A stretch of 64,000 nt of DNA, from the NCBI GenBank assembly GCA_030686995.1, contig JARVZY010002408.1, positions 310,001 to 374,000 on the forward strand, given 5' to 3'. Made by a program: the position numbers and the translations under genes. The DNA comes from Artemisia argyi. Lineage: Eukaryota > Streptophyta > Magnoliopsida > Asterales > Asteraceae. Of this stretch, positions 32,401 through 43,130 are shown piece after piece. The notes below the pieces were generated by a model that was given only the letters and a program-made list of their open reading frames with translations, did no database searches and was not told the origin of the DNA. The stretch's first letter is position 1, and every line of letters begins with the position of its first letter.

Positions 32401-33848
32401 GTTGAAGATATGGAATTCTTGGTTTGTATGGTCTTAGAACTGGAGTTTTAGGAATATCTTTGGATTTTTTCTGAGGTGATGGTTCATCTTCTTCCTCACT
32501 GTCAAATTCATTAGCATGTTGTGTTTGACTAGAATTAAGGGGTGGTTCATATGAAGTACAGTGTTTTGTTATTATTGCATTTACATGTTCGTTACGAGCT
32601 TGCGGTGGTTGATAAGGTTTAGAAGTACTACCTCTTGGATTGGGTGTAGTGTTGCTAGGAAGGAATCCAGGTGATCTATTAGCTTGTTTTTCAGCGAGTC
32701 TATCGAATTTTTCTTCCAGATTTTGGATAGAGGCTTGGTGGTTCCTTGTTGTGGTTTCAAGTTTGTCTTTGAGATCATTAAAAGTATTTCTAACGAACGT
32801 GTTTGTGGATTGTTGTGACTTAATGAATTCACTTAATTGTTTTTGAATGTCGGGTTTTTCCTCAGAATTTGATCGAGGTTGATCACAATTATAATCAGGT
32901 CTATCATTAGAACGCCATTTGTCATTATCTCTATTTTGATAGTCATTGTAAAAACGAGATCATCTAAATGTTTGCATGAATTTGGCTTCTTCTTCTCGAG
33001 ACATAGGTGTGTCATCATCATTGCAATTTGAGGTTGAATGATTTCCACCACAGTTGTTGCAAGATTCACGTCTCTCTTTCATTTCTTTATACTGAGCATC
33101 CACTTTTGATAGCCATGGCATCCATTCGTGCCATAATTTTGTCAGTATCAGAAATACTACTGCCTTCATCGGCGAAAGCAACAGTTTTGCGGATAGAGGT
33201 TTTTAGTTTTTGGTTTTTGGTCCAATCGTGTTTGAGTAAGACTTTGTCTTCGAGTAATTGGTAAGCTTGATTTGGAGTTTTGTATAGGAAAATTCCTCCT
33301 GCAGCAGCATTTAAAACTTCTTGAGTACTCTCGTCAAAGATTTTGATTATATTTCCTTTACTTAAACCATGTCCATGACAATTCCTGAGCATTTCTTTCA
33401 TTCATATCCATGCTTCAGTTAAAGTTTCTCGATCTTGTTGAGAAAAAGCATGGATTTCATCGAGAAGTCAGTCGAATAAAGCTGGGGGAAAGAATTGACT
33501 TATAAAGGCGGTGCGAAGTTCAATCCATGTTGCCATGGTTCCTTCGTCAAGTTCATCTAACCAGGTTTTCACTTCTCCGGTTAGGGATAATGGAAACATC
33601 ATGAGCCGGACGGCTTCATTTTTGGTTTCTCCGTATCTGAACATTTCACAAATTCCAAGGAATTTGTGGATGTGTTTGTGTGGATCAGGTTTGTTTCTAC
33701 CATCAAATTGATTTCCTTTGACAAGGGTAAGATTGTTTCCTTTGATGACAAACTCATTAGCAGTTTTGGGTAAAGTTATTGCGGGACCAGGAGTAGGAGC
33801 AACGGTTCGCTCATTGGCCCACGTAGGTTCATTGTCAGTTTCGTCCAT
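32401..33848 (-). pseudogene. gag: Athila-like gag
   Basis: Starts MDETDNEPTWANERTVAPTP (ATG at 33848). The capsid region has HIHKFLGICEMFRYGETKNE, LSLTGEVKTWLDELDEGTMA and FISQFFPPALFD. After stops near 33400-33470 it continues (EVLNAAAGGIFLYKTPNQAY) to a CCHC knuckle (CNNCGGNHSTSNC near 33015-33060) and a charged tail. Several frame changes are present. The same N-terminus recurs at 36055-36494. Confidence 0.75.
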
Positions 33849-34354
33849 TGGATCGTGAAGATGGATGAAATTGATAAAGAATCAATAAAGAGAAAGATTG
33901 TCAACTGATGGAACTATCTTTTGGGAATTTCGGGTCTTAAATCTTTTTGTGATATTGGAACATATTTGTTTCATCTACGTCTTTGATTTATTGTTCTTTC
34001 AGGTTCTGGTAAAGGACTTGCAAGTTCTTCGTTGGAAGATCGTGTGACCATCCAAGACAAAATTGCAAAAATAGAGAAGTTAATTAAGATGAATTAGTCT
34101 TCTGAGAGATTTTATTCGACGTACTTAAGAAATTTGAATTTTTGAATTTTTGAATTTTTCTGGGAAAATATTTCATTACCCAGAAAAGCGGCGCTTTTTG
34201 AAAAAAAATCGCCGTGAGCGTGGTGCAAGTGTTGTGGTTCCAGTTGAAAACCGGTGGTCATTTGGAAAAGATTAGATGATATTCGCAATGTAACACAGAA
34301 ATATAATCTAAATGCAACTAAAATGATCAAACAATTAAAAAGAGCAACTAGTAG

Positions 34355-34372
34355 TCCCCGGCAGCAGCGCCA
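34355..34372 (-). other. Primer binding site of Athila-like element
   Basis: Minus strand TGGCGCTGCTGCCGGGGA, 7 bases from the LTR end. Confidence 0.7.
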
Positions 34373-34379
34373 AAAACTT

Positions 34380-35767
34380 TGATGTGTTTCGAAAGCTTTA
34401 AATTTATAAGACTAATTTTACCGATTCCTTATTACTCAAAACACATGGGTAAAAGTATAACTCTCGTTTATAGTAAAAGAGTTTTGGTAAGACCAGGTCA
34501 TTCCACAAGGACTATGGTATGCACTTATATATCAATTAGTTTAATCGAGATGATTTAGAAAACTTATGCAAATGATTCAAAATTCAGATATAGGACAAAT
34601 ATGATTACTTGGATAGTTCGTATAACTAAGTGATGGTATATGATAGTGATCTCAGTAGGTTTAACAAACGAGTAGTTTTTTTTGTCAAAATAACGTCTCA
34701 TTAGTTAATGGAAATGATTCAAGACTTATGTCTACTAGTCCTTACACGAGTGGTTGACAAGTATAAGTACTAGTTGCAACGTTTCAAACTTGATTGTTTA
34801 TTTCAATTCAAAAGCGATCTCTCCTTCAATTGATCAACATACATAGACATATGTTAAAAACCGTAAAATACTAGTTGAATCTTTCGACCCATTTCAATTA
34901 GTAATTATAATTAAAGAGATAAACAATAGTTAATAGTTTAGAACACAGCAAGATCGTGACATAAACAGGAGATCAACAAGAGATCATAATCATAACCAAA
35001 CACTTTATTATATTAACATATCCAAGCAACCATAAAGAGTTTAGCCTAACATGGCTTTAATAATCATGCTTACAGTGGTAATATCGTATGAAATGATCGA
35101 CATACTTTCTGAATTAATGTAATGAAGAAGCTACCGTCACTAGCGATCACCACAATTAATATCAAGAGAGTATTACAACGCTTTTAGAACTTTGACTTTA
35201 TTTCTATCACCCAAATAATTGGAACGAGGGATGGATTATTATCAGAGTTATGTTGGTTGTTGGGAGGAGTATTGGTGTATTGGTGTTGTGAAAATGAGGC
35301 GAAATGAGGCTCTATTTATAGGCGAAGGGTGACTAGGCATGCACTAGAATACGCCGCTCTTTAAGCAAAAGTCGGCGGGCTTTGCACTGAATAACGGCGA
35401 TCATGATAATAAACTACGGCGACCTTCAGATAATTTCTTGGGGCCAAAGGGTCATTAATAGAACTTGAAGGTCGGCGGGCTTCAAATATAAAATCGCCGC
35501 TCTTTACTTGATTTGACTTAAATTGTGCAAGAATAGATTCGTCCCCGTAACCGACGCTTTTTCAATAGGAACTCGACGCTTTTTCACTAGGAATGGGCTT
35601 TTTCATAAGATTAGCTTGAACTTGCATATTTTTCCATGTTTATTGAAGATCTTTGCCAAGAGGACCTGAAATGTATTTTCATGCAATTAAGTATCGGAAG
35701 TCCTTAGAAATCATATAGAAACTAACAAATAACGCTATATAAAATATGTATAATTTGAGTGTCATCA
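34380..35767 (-). repeat. 5' LTR of Athila-like element (1388 bp)
   Basis: Plus-strand ends TGATGTG...GTCATCA. It matches the LTR at 37062-38433 along its length. TATAAATA on the minus strand at about 35311-35318 is preceded upstream by a cluster of CGGCG-type motifs (35350-35590). Confidence 0.8.
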
Positions 35768-36054
35768 GAATCCTTGTGAAAGAACTCGACATCTAGCTTA
35801 GTGTCGGAAATAGTGTGTAAGTGACGTGTAAGGTTTTCTCCGCCAGTTAGAGGAGCTTGTTGACTAGTGCAAGAAAAAAGTCATTGTAGCCGAACAACGA
35901 TAAACATACGTGTTATGGTTTGACCATTTCTTACTTTTATTCTTGCATATTATTTATTGTTTAGTTAGTTTTAGTTGTCGATTACACGTAAAAGTTTTCA
36001 AAGAAAATCAAGTTAAAAACTGGTAAACTATTCAACCCCTTCTAATTTTCCACA
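35768..36054 (+). repeat. Distal part of Copia B 3' LTR
   Basis: Ends AACTATTCAACCCCTTCTAA then TTTTCCACA, the pyrimidine-rich U5 end usual for large Copia LTRs. It is placed between the two Athila sequences, and 36055 resumes Athila gag. Assignment to B is by position, not by comparison with a second LTR. Confidence 0.5.
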
Positions 36055-36494
36055 CATGCCTCGGTTAAAGTTTCTCGATCTTGTTGAGAAAAAGCACGTA
36101 TTTCACCGAGAAGTCGGTTGCACAAGGCTGGTGGAAAGAATTGACTTATAAAGGCGGTGTGAAGTTCATCCCATGTTGCTATGGTTCCATCGTCAAGTTC
36201 ATCTAACCAGGTTTTTGCTTCTCCGGTTAGGAATAATGGAATCATCATGAACCAGACGGCTTTATTTTCGGTTTCTCCGTATCTAAACATTTCACAAATT
36301 CCAAGGAACTTATGAATGTGTGTGTGTGGATCAATATTGTTTCTACCATCGAATTGATTTCCTTTGACAAGGGTAAGATGGTTTCCTTTGATGGAAAACT
36401 CATTAGCAGTGTTTGGTAAAGTTATAGTGGGGCCAGGAGTAGGAGCAACGATTCGCTCATTTGCCCACATTGGTTCATTATCAGTTTTGTCCAT
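36055..36494 (-). pseudogene. gag: Athila-like gag N-terminus (second copy)
   Basis: ATG 36494. An open frame of about 145 residues parallels 33410-33848: MDKTDNEPMWANERIVAPTP, LTLVKGNQFDGRNN, HIHKFLGICEMFRYGETENK, TGEAKTWLDELDDGTIATWD, FISQFFPPALCNRLLGEI. It ends at the junction with Copia B. Confidence 0.75.
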
Positions 36495-37061
36495 TGGATC
36501 GTGAAGATGGATGAAATTGATAAAGAATCAATAAAGAGAAAGATTGTCAACAGATGGAACTATCTCTTTAGGAGTTTCGGGTCTTAAATCTTTTTGTGAA
36601 ATTGGAACTCGTTTGTTTCGTCTACGGCTTTGGTTTATTGTTCGTTGAAGTACAGATAAAGACTTGCAAGTTCTTCGTTGGAAGATCGTGTGACCATCCA
36701 AAACAAAGTTGCAAAGGGATAATAGAGAAGTTAACTCGGATGAATTAGTCTTCTCAGAGTTTATGTTCGGCGTACTTAAGTAAAAAGAAGGTGGTTTTCT
36801 GTTAAAATTTTTGAATTTTTGAATCTTTTTGAATTTTCTGGGAAAATATTTTGTTACCCAGAAAAGCGGCGCTCTTCAGAAAAAGATCGCCGTGAGCGGG
36901 GTGAAAGAGCGGCGGTTTCAGTTGAAAACCGATGGTTATTTTGGTACAGAACAGATGATATTCGAAATATAACACAGAAATGAAATCTAAGTGCAACTAA
37001 TATGAGCAAACAATTAATAAAAAGAGCAACTACTAGTCCTCGGCAGCGGTGCCAAAAACTT

Positions 37062-38433
37062 TTATGCGTTTTGAAAGCTTTAAATTTATAATAACTAATT
37101 TCACCGATTCTCTTAATTCAAAACACACGGGTAAAAGTATAGCCCTCGTTTATAGTAAAGAGTTTTGGTAAGACCAGGTCATTCCACATGATTGAGATTA
37201 CTCTTAAGTATCAATTAACTAATCAAAAGGGATTTAGAAAACTTATTCAAATGGTACTACGAAATTCAAGTATGAGACAAATATGGTTTACTTGGATAGT
37301 TTTTATAACTTAGTGATGGTTTATGATGATGATCTCTGAGGTATAGCAGGTTCAACAAATGAGTAGTTTTTTTGGCCAAAATAACGTTTCATCAGTTAAC
37401 AATGATGATTCAAGATTTATGTTTACCAATCCTTAAACAAGCGTTAACAAGTAGGAGAATTAGTTGCAATGTTTAAAACTCTATTTTTTATATCAATACA
37501 AAAGCGATTTCTCCTTCAATTGATCAACATACATAGACATATGTTAAAAACCATAAAATACTAATTGAATCTTTCGATCCTTTTTCAATTAGCAATTATA
37601 ATCAAAGAGATAAACAATGGTGATAAGTTTAGAACATGACAGGAGCTTAACATAAACAAGAAATCAACAAGAGATCATAACCACAACCAATCACTTTATT
37701 ATATTAACATATCTAAGCAACCATAATAAGTTTCGCCTATCATGGCTTTAACAACCAAGCTTACAGTGATAATAACGATTGAAATGAGCAACATGCTTCT
37801 GAATTAATGTAATGAAGAAGCTACCGTCACTAGCGATCACAACAATAATATCTAAGAAGTATTTCAACGCTTAAAAGGATCTTTGACTTCACTTGAGCAC
37901 TCCAATGATTGGATTATGAGAGAGAGTGAGTATCAGAACTTTAGAGGTTGTTGGGATGAGAGGTATGTGAAATTGAGACAAAATGGGGCTCTATTTAAAG
38001 GCGTGGAGAAGTGGCCAGGCATTGAAGCACGTCGCACTTAATACAAAAGTCGGCGGACTTCACATAGAATGCCGGCGGTCTTGGAGCAAAACCACGGCGG
38101 ACTTCAGAAGTTTACTTGGCGCCAAAGGGTCATTATTAAGGCTGAAGGTCGGCGCACATAATACTAAGATCGCCGCTCTTTCTTGGGTTGACTTGATTCA
38201 TATACGACCCCGTAACCGGCGCACTTGAGTCAAAAGCTCGGCGCTCTTTTCACTTGGAATAGGCTTTATCATAAGATTGTCTTGGATTTGTACACTTTGC
38301 CTTGGATCTTGAAGTTCTTTGTCTATTGGACCTGAAATGTATTTTCATGCAATTAAGTATCGAAAGTCCTTATAAATCATATAGAAACTAACAAATAACA
38401 CTATATAAAATATGTATAATTCGAGCATCATCA
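37062..38433 (-). repeat. 5' LTR of second Athila-like copy (1372 bp)
   Basis: Homologous to 34380-35767 with many substitutions. Its inner end has lost the TG dinucleotide (TTATGCG against TGATGTG). The TATA region reads TTTAAATA where the other copy has TATAAATA. CGGCG motifs at 38028-38255 are retained and somewhat more numerous. Confidence 0.75.
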
Positions 38434-40440
38434 ACACTCGAAACGAGTTTTGGGATTAGAGAGATCCAACTTTTAAAATACCCTTTCTCGGGAAAAAGCC
38501 AACTCATGTTTTCTTACTCTCGTCTTTAACCAAGGCTTTTCTAAAACTAGGGAGCTTATACATTTCACATAACATCAAGTGAAAGCATTCATATGCTCAT
38601 AGCCCCGTGCTTACGTCTTCTTTAATCACGTAACGGGTTTACTCCCTTATTGGTCAAACTAAGTCAAAGGTCACTTTGCGTGAACGCATCCTTTCCCGCT
38701 TGGGATATGCTTTACAATGATGCAAAGTACTTGGTTTATTTGTACCAAGGTGTTAGTTGAATACGTCGAGTCGTGGAAAGTCACGAGTTATGAGATTCTG
38801 GATTCTCGACGTTGAGTTACATGAGATTATAAGTAACCTTTGATTTTCTCAACTATAATCATGTTTGTCCAAATTCTTTTCTTTCTAATGACAACTTGAT
38901 TATTTCTTAATCTCTTCTTAATCACTCTTTCACAAAAGTCAAAGCCTCCAAACCTCCCAACATCTTCTTAATATTCCCTAACACCTCTTACACCTTTATA
39001 CCTTTTGTATCCCACACAAAAGATTCCCCTTTTACAATATTCTCTCTATTTTATACATTCTTCATATATACTTTTCTACACACACTCACATACACACACC
39101 TTTACATTCAAAATACACACACTGCACTCACATACCCTTCTTCACACATACTAGGCTCCCCATCAAATCCTTCTTACATATTCCTTACACTCTTACACAC
39201 ATCCTATCCAAACAACTTATTCCTTACACTCCTAACACCTTTATTTTCAAAATACACACACTACTCACTACCATCTCACTCTCTACACACACTAGGCTCC
39301 CCATCACATCCAACTCTCTACACACACTAGGCTCCCCATTGCATATTATCTTCTCTCTTTTATGCCATGTGAAGAATACCTATTCTACCCCTACCCAATT
39401 ATCCTTTCTACTCTTCTATCCTTGATAATTGGTTTTCTAATAAACACTTCACAAAACATTTTCCAAATTGGCTATTTGAGTTGGTAAACCTTAGATTGAC
39501 TAATGTTAAGGTTTAGTGTGAAGTACAATTAGGGGTTTAGCAAGGGTAGGTATTTACAATACCAACACCCAACACTTGGGAAATTTGAATAGTGGTTCTG
39601 GCGCGTCACCCATGTGTTGACGCGTGGGCAACGCGCCGGCCTCGGTAAATATTTCCCAATTTTGGGTTTTGGCCTATAAATACCCCCTTGGCTCTTGTAT
39701 TCCTCACCCCTTGCCATTATTCTTTCTCTCTACATTCTTTCTCTCTAATCCTCTAATTCTATCTCGTGTTCTTAGGTTTCCACATTAACATCTTTGAAAG
39801 AACGCATCTCCTTGCAATGGAAGAATCACAAGAACTTAATCCACTTTTGAGATTGTGTCGAGGGTCTTCTTATCTTTACCCTTTCTATTACAATCGACTC
39901 TCTAGGTTATATTAGGACTTGGTTGATCAAACAAACATTCATTCATTCAATTGTTTGTAAGGGAAGTCTTGTATCATTGTGACCAAGCCTAGATCATCGG
40001 GGATTTAGTTGGGGTTCGATACTTCCGATGGGAATTCTTGGTAGTGATCTTGGTCACCCTTAGGTGAAGTTGAATCGCGAGATTCTTTTGGGTGGTTTCC
40101 GAGGGCGGAATACCGTTGGTGAGTAACTCCTTCTTCGTGAGCATCGATATTGGTGAATATCGGTGGAGTGAATTGAAACGGTTTGTAGTCCACCGAAAGG
40201 ATTATACTAGTGGAATAATATCGTGTCGTGGATTCGGAACTGGACGTACGGATGGTCTAAACCCCCATCCCGAACCAGTATATATCGTTGTGTTCTTTAC
40301 TCGCTTATATACTTTGGTTGTGTTTGTGGTTGATTGGATTCTAGTATAACCACTTTGTTTTTCTTCGAGACTTAAAGTTTTTAAACGTTCCAAAAAGCCG
40401 AAGAAGCTGTATTCACCCCCCCCCCCTCTACGGTTCTACA
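38434..40440 (+). repeat. Probable Copia LTR piece (U3-R-U5)
   Basis: Non-coding 2 kb. A clear core promoter CCTATAAATACCC lies at 39673-39685, preceded by GC-rich ACGCGTGGGCAACGCGCCGG (39617-39640). The right end is the poly-C pyrimidine tract near 40416-40432 followed by CTCTACGGTTCTACA, which resembles Copia U5 ends. Neither a primer site nor coding sequence follows, so it is a solo LTR or fragment. Confidence 0.4.
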
Positions 40441-41276
40441 CAAGTACTTATCGATACGTGTGAAACAGGCATTGGAACTCTAAGTTGTCAAATTGGAAGA
40501 GTCGAAAGTAAGATACAGACTAGCTTACTAGGCACGTACCTACCTATAGCAAGTGGACAGCTTACTATGCAACCTACATTCAAACACTGTTTCTCTTCCT
40601 ATATAAACTCAGGTTGTAAACTAAGTTAAATAGAGATTCATACAAAGAGAAAAATACAAAGTATTATGGTTAGAATCCTCCTCTCCTAGGAACAACAAAA
40701 TAGCTAACAATCTTTTGTTTTTTGATTGTGGAGAGTTCTTATTTGTCAAAAAACCAAGGTAGTTTTTCGTAGAATATCGTTTGTAAATCTTGTGGATTTA
40801 TTCATTAATGAAGATTTATAATAGGTGAAAATGACAATGGTGTTATTAGCGTGTGTGTGTCATTCTCAAACAAACCCTAGGTCCAAGACGTTGATGTTCA
40901 TTAGTTTTCCTCACTTGCTAAAATTTTTATTCATATCATTCATGGCTTGCATGAACTGGCAAGTCGGGGACCCAACAAGAAGCAAGGGAAGAAAAAGCTC
41001 GTAAGGAGCGAGAAGATGAACACTAGTTTGACAAAGCATATAAAGAGTGAGAAGAAGATTTTGGGGACTTTTCTGCTTACGACGATGGTTATTACATAGA
41101 TTAATCTGAAAGTTGAATAACTACTCTAGCTGACAAACTTACATGTTTTAGTTCGTAATTTGTATTTTCATTTCAATGTTGTATTCTATTTAGTTTATGT
41201 AATGAATAAAAGTTTCTATTCGAAATAACATAGCTAAGCTCCTACCTCATCCCTCCAAAACAAACGCAACAATTTT
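40441..41276. other. Unclassified AT-rich stretch with a promoter-like TATA
   Basis: TATATAAA at 40600-40607 followed by a leader-like sequence. It may be another LTR fragment. The only coding trace is the decayed tail at 40968-41104. Confidence 0.35.
40968..41104 (+). pseudogene. Decayed C-terminal tail of an unknown protein
   Basis: One frame reads QEAREEKARKEREDEH, stop, FDKAYKE, stop, EEDFGDFSAYDDGYYID, stop, then an AT-rich trailer with AATAAA near 41209. The acidic, aromatic C-terminus looks like the end of a real protein (possibly a transposase) but the family was not recognised. Confidence 0.3.
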
Positions 41277-41298
41277 TTTTTTTTTTTTTTTTTTTTTT
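41273..41298. repeat. Poly(T) run
   Basis: About 26 consecutive T, followed by more T-rich DNA. On the minus strand it is a poly(A) tract next to the LTR fragment. Confidence 0.9.
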
Positions 41299-41347
41299 AT
41301 TTTTATTATTTTTTTGGTTAAGTTCAAGTGTTAAAAGAACGCAACAC

Positions 41348-42740
41348 TGTAACACTCCAACCTGACAAGGGTAAAAAAGTCACAATAATATGGTGTTACA
41401 TCATAACAAACAGAACATATCAAAAGCAGAAATCTTAAATAAATAACTTACTTCAAATAACTATGGTCAAGAATCTTCAATTCAACTCTACTCCCAATTC
41501 CAGAAACCATCCCAAAGCTAGCTTGAATACCTGCCGCGGTGAAAGGAAATGCGGCTGAGCTTAAAAAGCCCAGTGAACGGATATAACAATAATAAACTGA
41601 AAATAAATGCTGGAGTACAAATGCTATATTTTGGGGAAAACATATTTACGTATAACGGATGATACGGAAATAAAATGTATAGTTTAGGTAAGGAATTCAT
41701 ACAGTCACCTGTACGAACAGAGTCAGAACTATAATCTTACCATAAGCTCAGAAACAGATAACTTATCATAATCATAATCACATATAAAGCAACGTAATGG
41801 AGTAGCTAGCTCCCAGAATTTGTGAAGGACGTGTATTGCACACACAGCTACATTCACCAGACAAATCATAACATATCATATCATACCATATCATATCAGA
41901 AACAGAAATAGATCTAGGATACATCCATACGCCCCTTCCCAATACATAAACATTTGTAGCCAAACCAAGGGATGTGGCAGAACATCACTCTACTGCCCTA
42001 GAGTCATGTCAAAGGTGCATCCCTAACACGGACATGGAACCCCCATGCCTAGTGAAACTCATGTAATCAAATGGTTCATATTTAAGGGTTCAAAACATAA
42101 TTTTCATATCAGAAAGTTCAATAGCAAAGTTTTCATATCAAAGGTTCAAAAATAGAAGGTTCATAGCAAAGGTTTAAATCAGAAGGTTCAAAACAGAAAG
42201 TTTATAACAGAAGTTGTAATCACGAAGGAAACCTTAAAAGTAAGGTCAGAATATCCGTACCTGAGCATAGCAATGAGACCCAAAAGAAAGAATCACTACA
42301 GGAAGAGTTCACTTTATCGTTAACAACTTTATCTCAAATCAGATTACTCCTTTTTAATTGACTTTCCTTATTTAGTAAGTTTCCACTTTAAGTATCTTAA
42401 TCATTTAAGTATCTTTCCATATTCATCATTCAAGGTTATATTCATCATTTAGAATCATTTATGAACTTAAAATGTTAATCTTATAAGATTAAGGTTTAAT
42501 ATGATAACTTTCCATAAATTAGGGTTTTATATGCAAATATGCCCAAGTTCAAGGTCTAAAGTGTAAATATCACCCGTTCCATAATTTTATACAAATAGTC
42601 CATAAGTTAACCATATTCACTATTTAAACCCTCAAGTTACAAATGTTACACTTTTAACCCTTTATTTATATTTATTACAATTTAATGCTTATTAATATTT
42701 AAATTACAATTTTATCCATAAGAATCCATATTGGCACCTC
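41348..42740 (-). repeat. Chromovirus-type LTR fragment
   Basis: On the minus strand it ends GGAGTGTTACA, typical for LTRs of chromoviruses. It also has the segment CACTGGGCTTTTTAAGCTCA (near 41553-41575) that I recall from such LTRs. The other end is cut at 42741 by Copia C. Internal degenerate short repeats occur at 41865-41900 (CATATCATA) and 42105-42230 (CAGAAGGTTCAAA). No coding sequence. Confidence 0.45.
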
Positions 42741-43130
42741 TGTAGAGAATCAATCAAGTCACAAACATGTGTGGTTCTTGTGGTTTGGTACGAATTAAGA
42801 AAGAAAGAAAGAAAAAGTGGAAGAGTTTTAGAGAGAGAAATAGATGGGAGCCTTGAGAGAAACTTGAAGTCTATTAGGTTGTGAATGAAGGTCCAACCCT
42901 CTCCACATGTGGAGAGGGATATTTATACTTATCCTACAAAGAAACATAAAAACGCCCACACCCGGGCTGTGGATCAGGCATACAGTGGGTAAGGCCCGTC
43001 CTTCTTCCACGATGATACTTAGACTAATCTAATATCTAACTAACTAATAAACTAACTATGAGCTAACTTTAAATGCTATTACATCAGTTAGGTGACCGAG
43101 TCTTCTATAGGAATAATTGTATTCCTAGCA
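42741..43130 (-). repeat. 3' LTR of Copia C (390 bp)
   Basis: TGTAGAG...TCCTAGCA on the plus strand. TATAAATA on the minus strand at 42920-42927. Just downstream of it is a perfect 22-base palindrome (42897-42918, arms CCCTCTCCACA and its complement). The flanking polypurine tract is at 43131-43140. Confidence 0.85.
42897..42918. promoter_or_regulatory. Perfect palindrome downstream of the TATA box in Copia C LTR
   Basis: Arms CCCTCTCCACA/TGTGGAGAGGG, centred on CACATGTG (an E-box). The same 22 bases are conserved in the other LTR at 63091-63112. Confidence 0.75.

Larger units (their letters stand above)
28809..35767 (-). mobile_element. Athila-like gypsy element, 3' LTR missing
   Basis: Minus strand: 5' LTR 34380-35767, primer site 34355-34372, gag, protease, reverse transcriptase, RNase H, integrase, then conserved trailer motifs to 28809. 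The DLGASINLMPYSLYAKL protease and TGGCGCTGCTGCCGGGGA primer site point to the Athila group. The 3' LTR expected at the left end is absent, so the end is deleted. Every coding segment has stops or frame changes. Confidence 0.75.
36055..38433 (-). mobile_element. Second Athila-like copy, split by Copia B
   Basis: Minus strand: 5' LTR 37062-38433, primer site 37037-37054 (TGGCACCGCTGCCGAGGA), leader, and gag N-terminus. The break at 36055 coincides with the end of the Copia B LTR, so the rest of this element is expected to the left of B, outside the window. LTR, leader and gag are recognisably the same family as 28809-35767. Confidence 0.7.
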
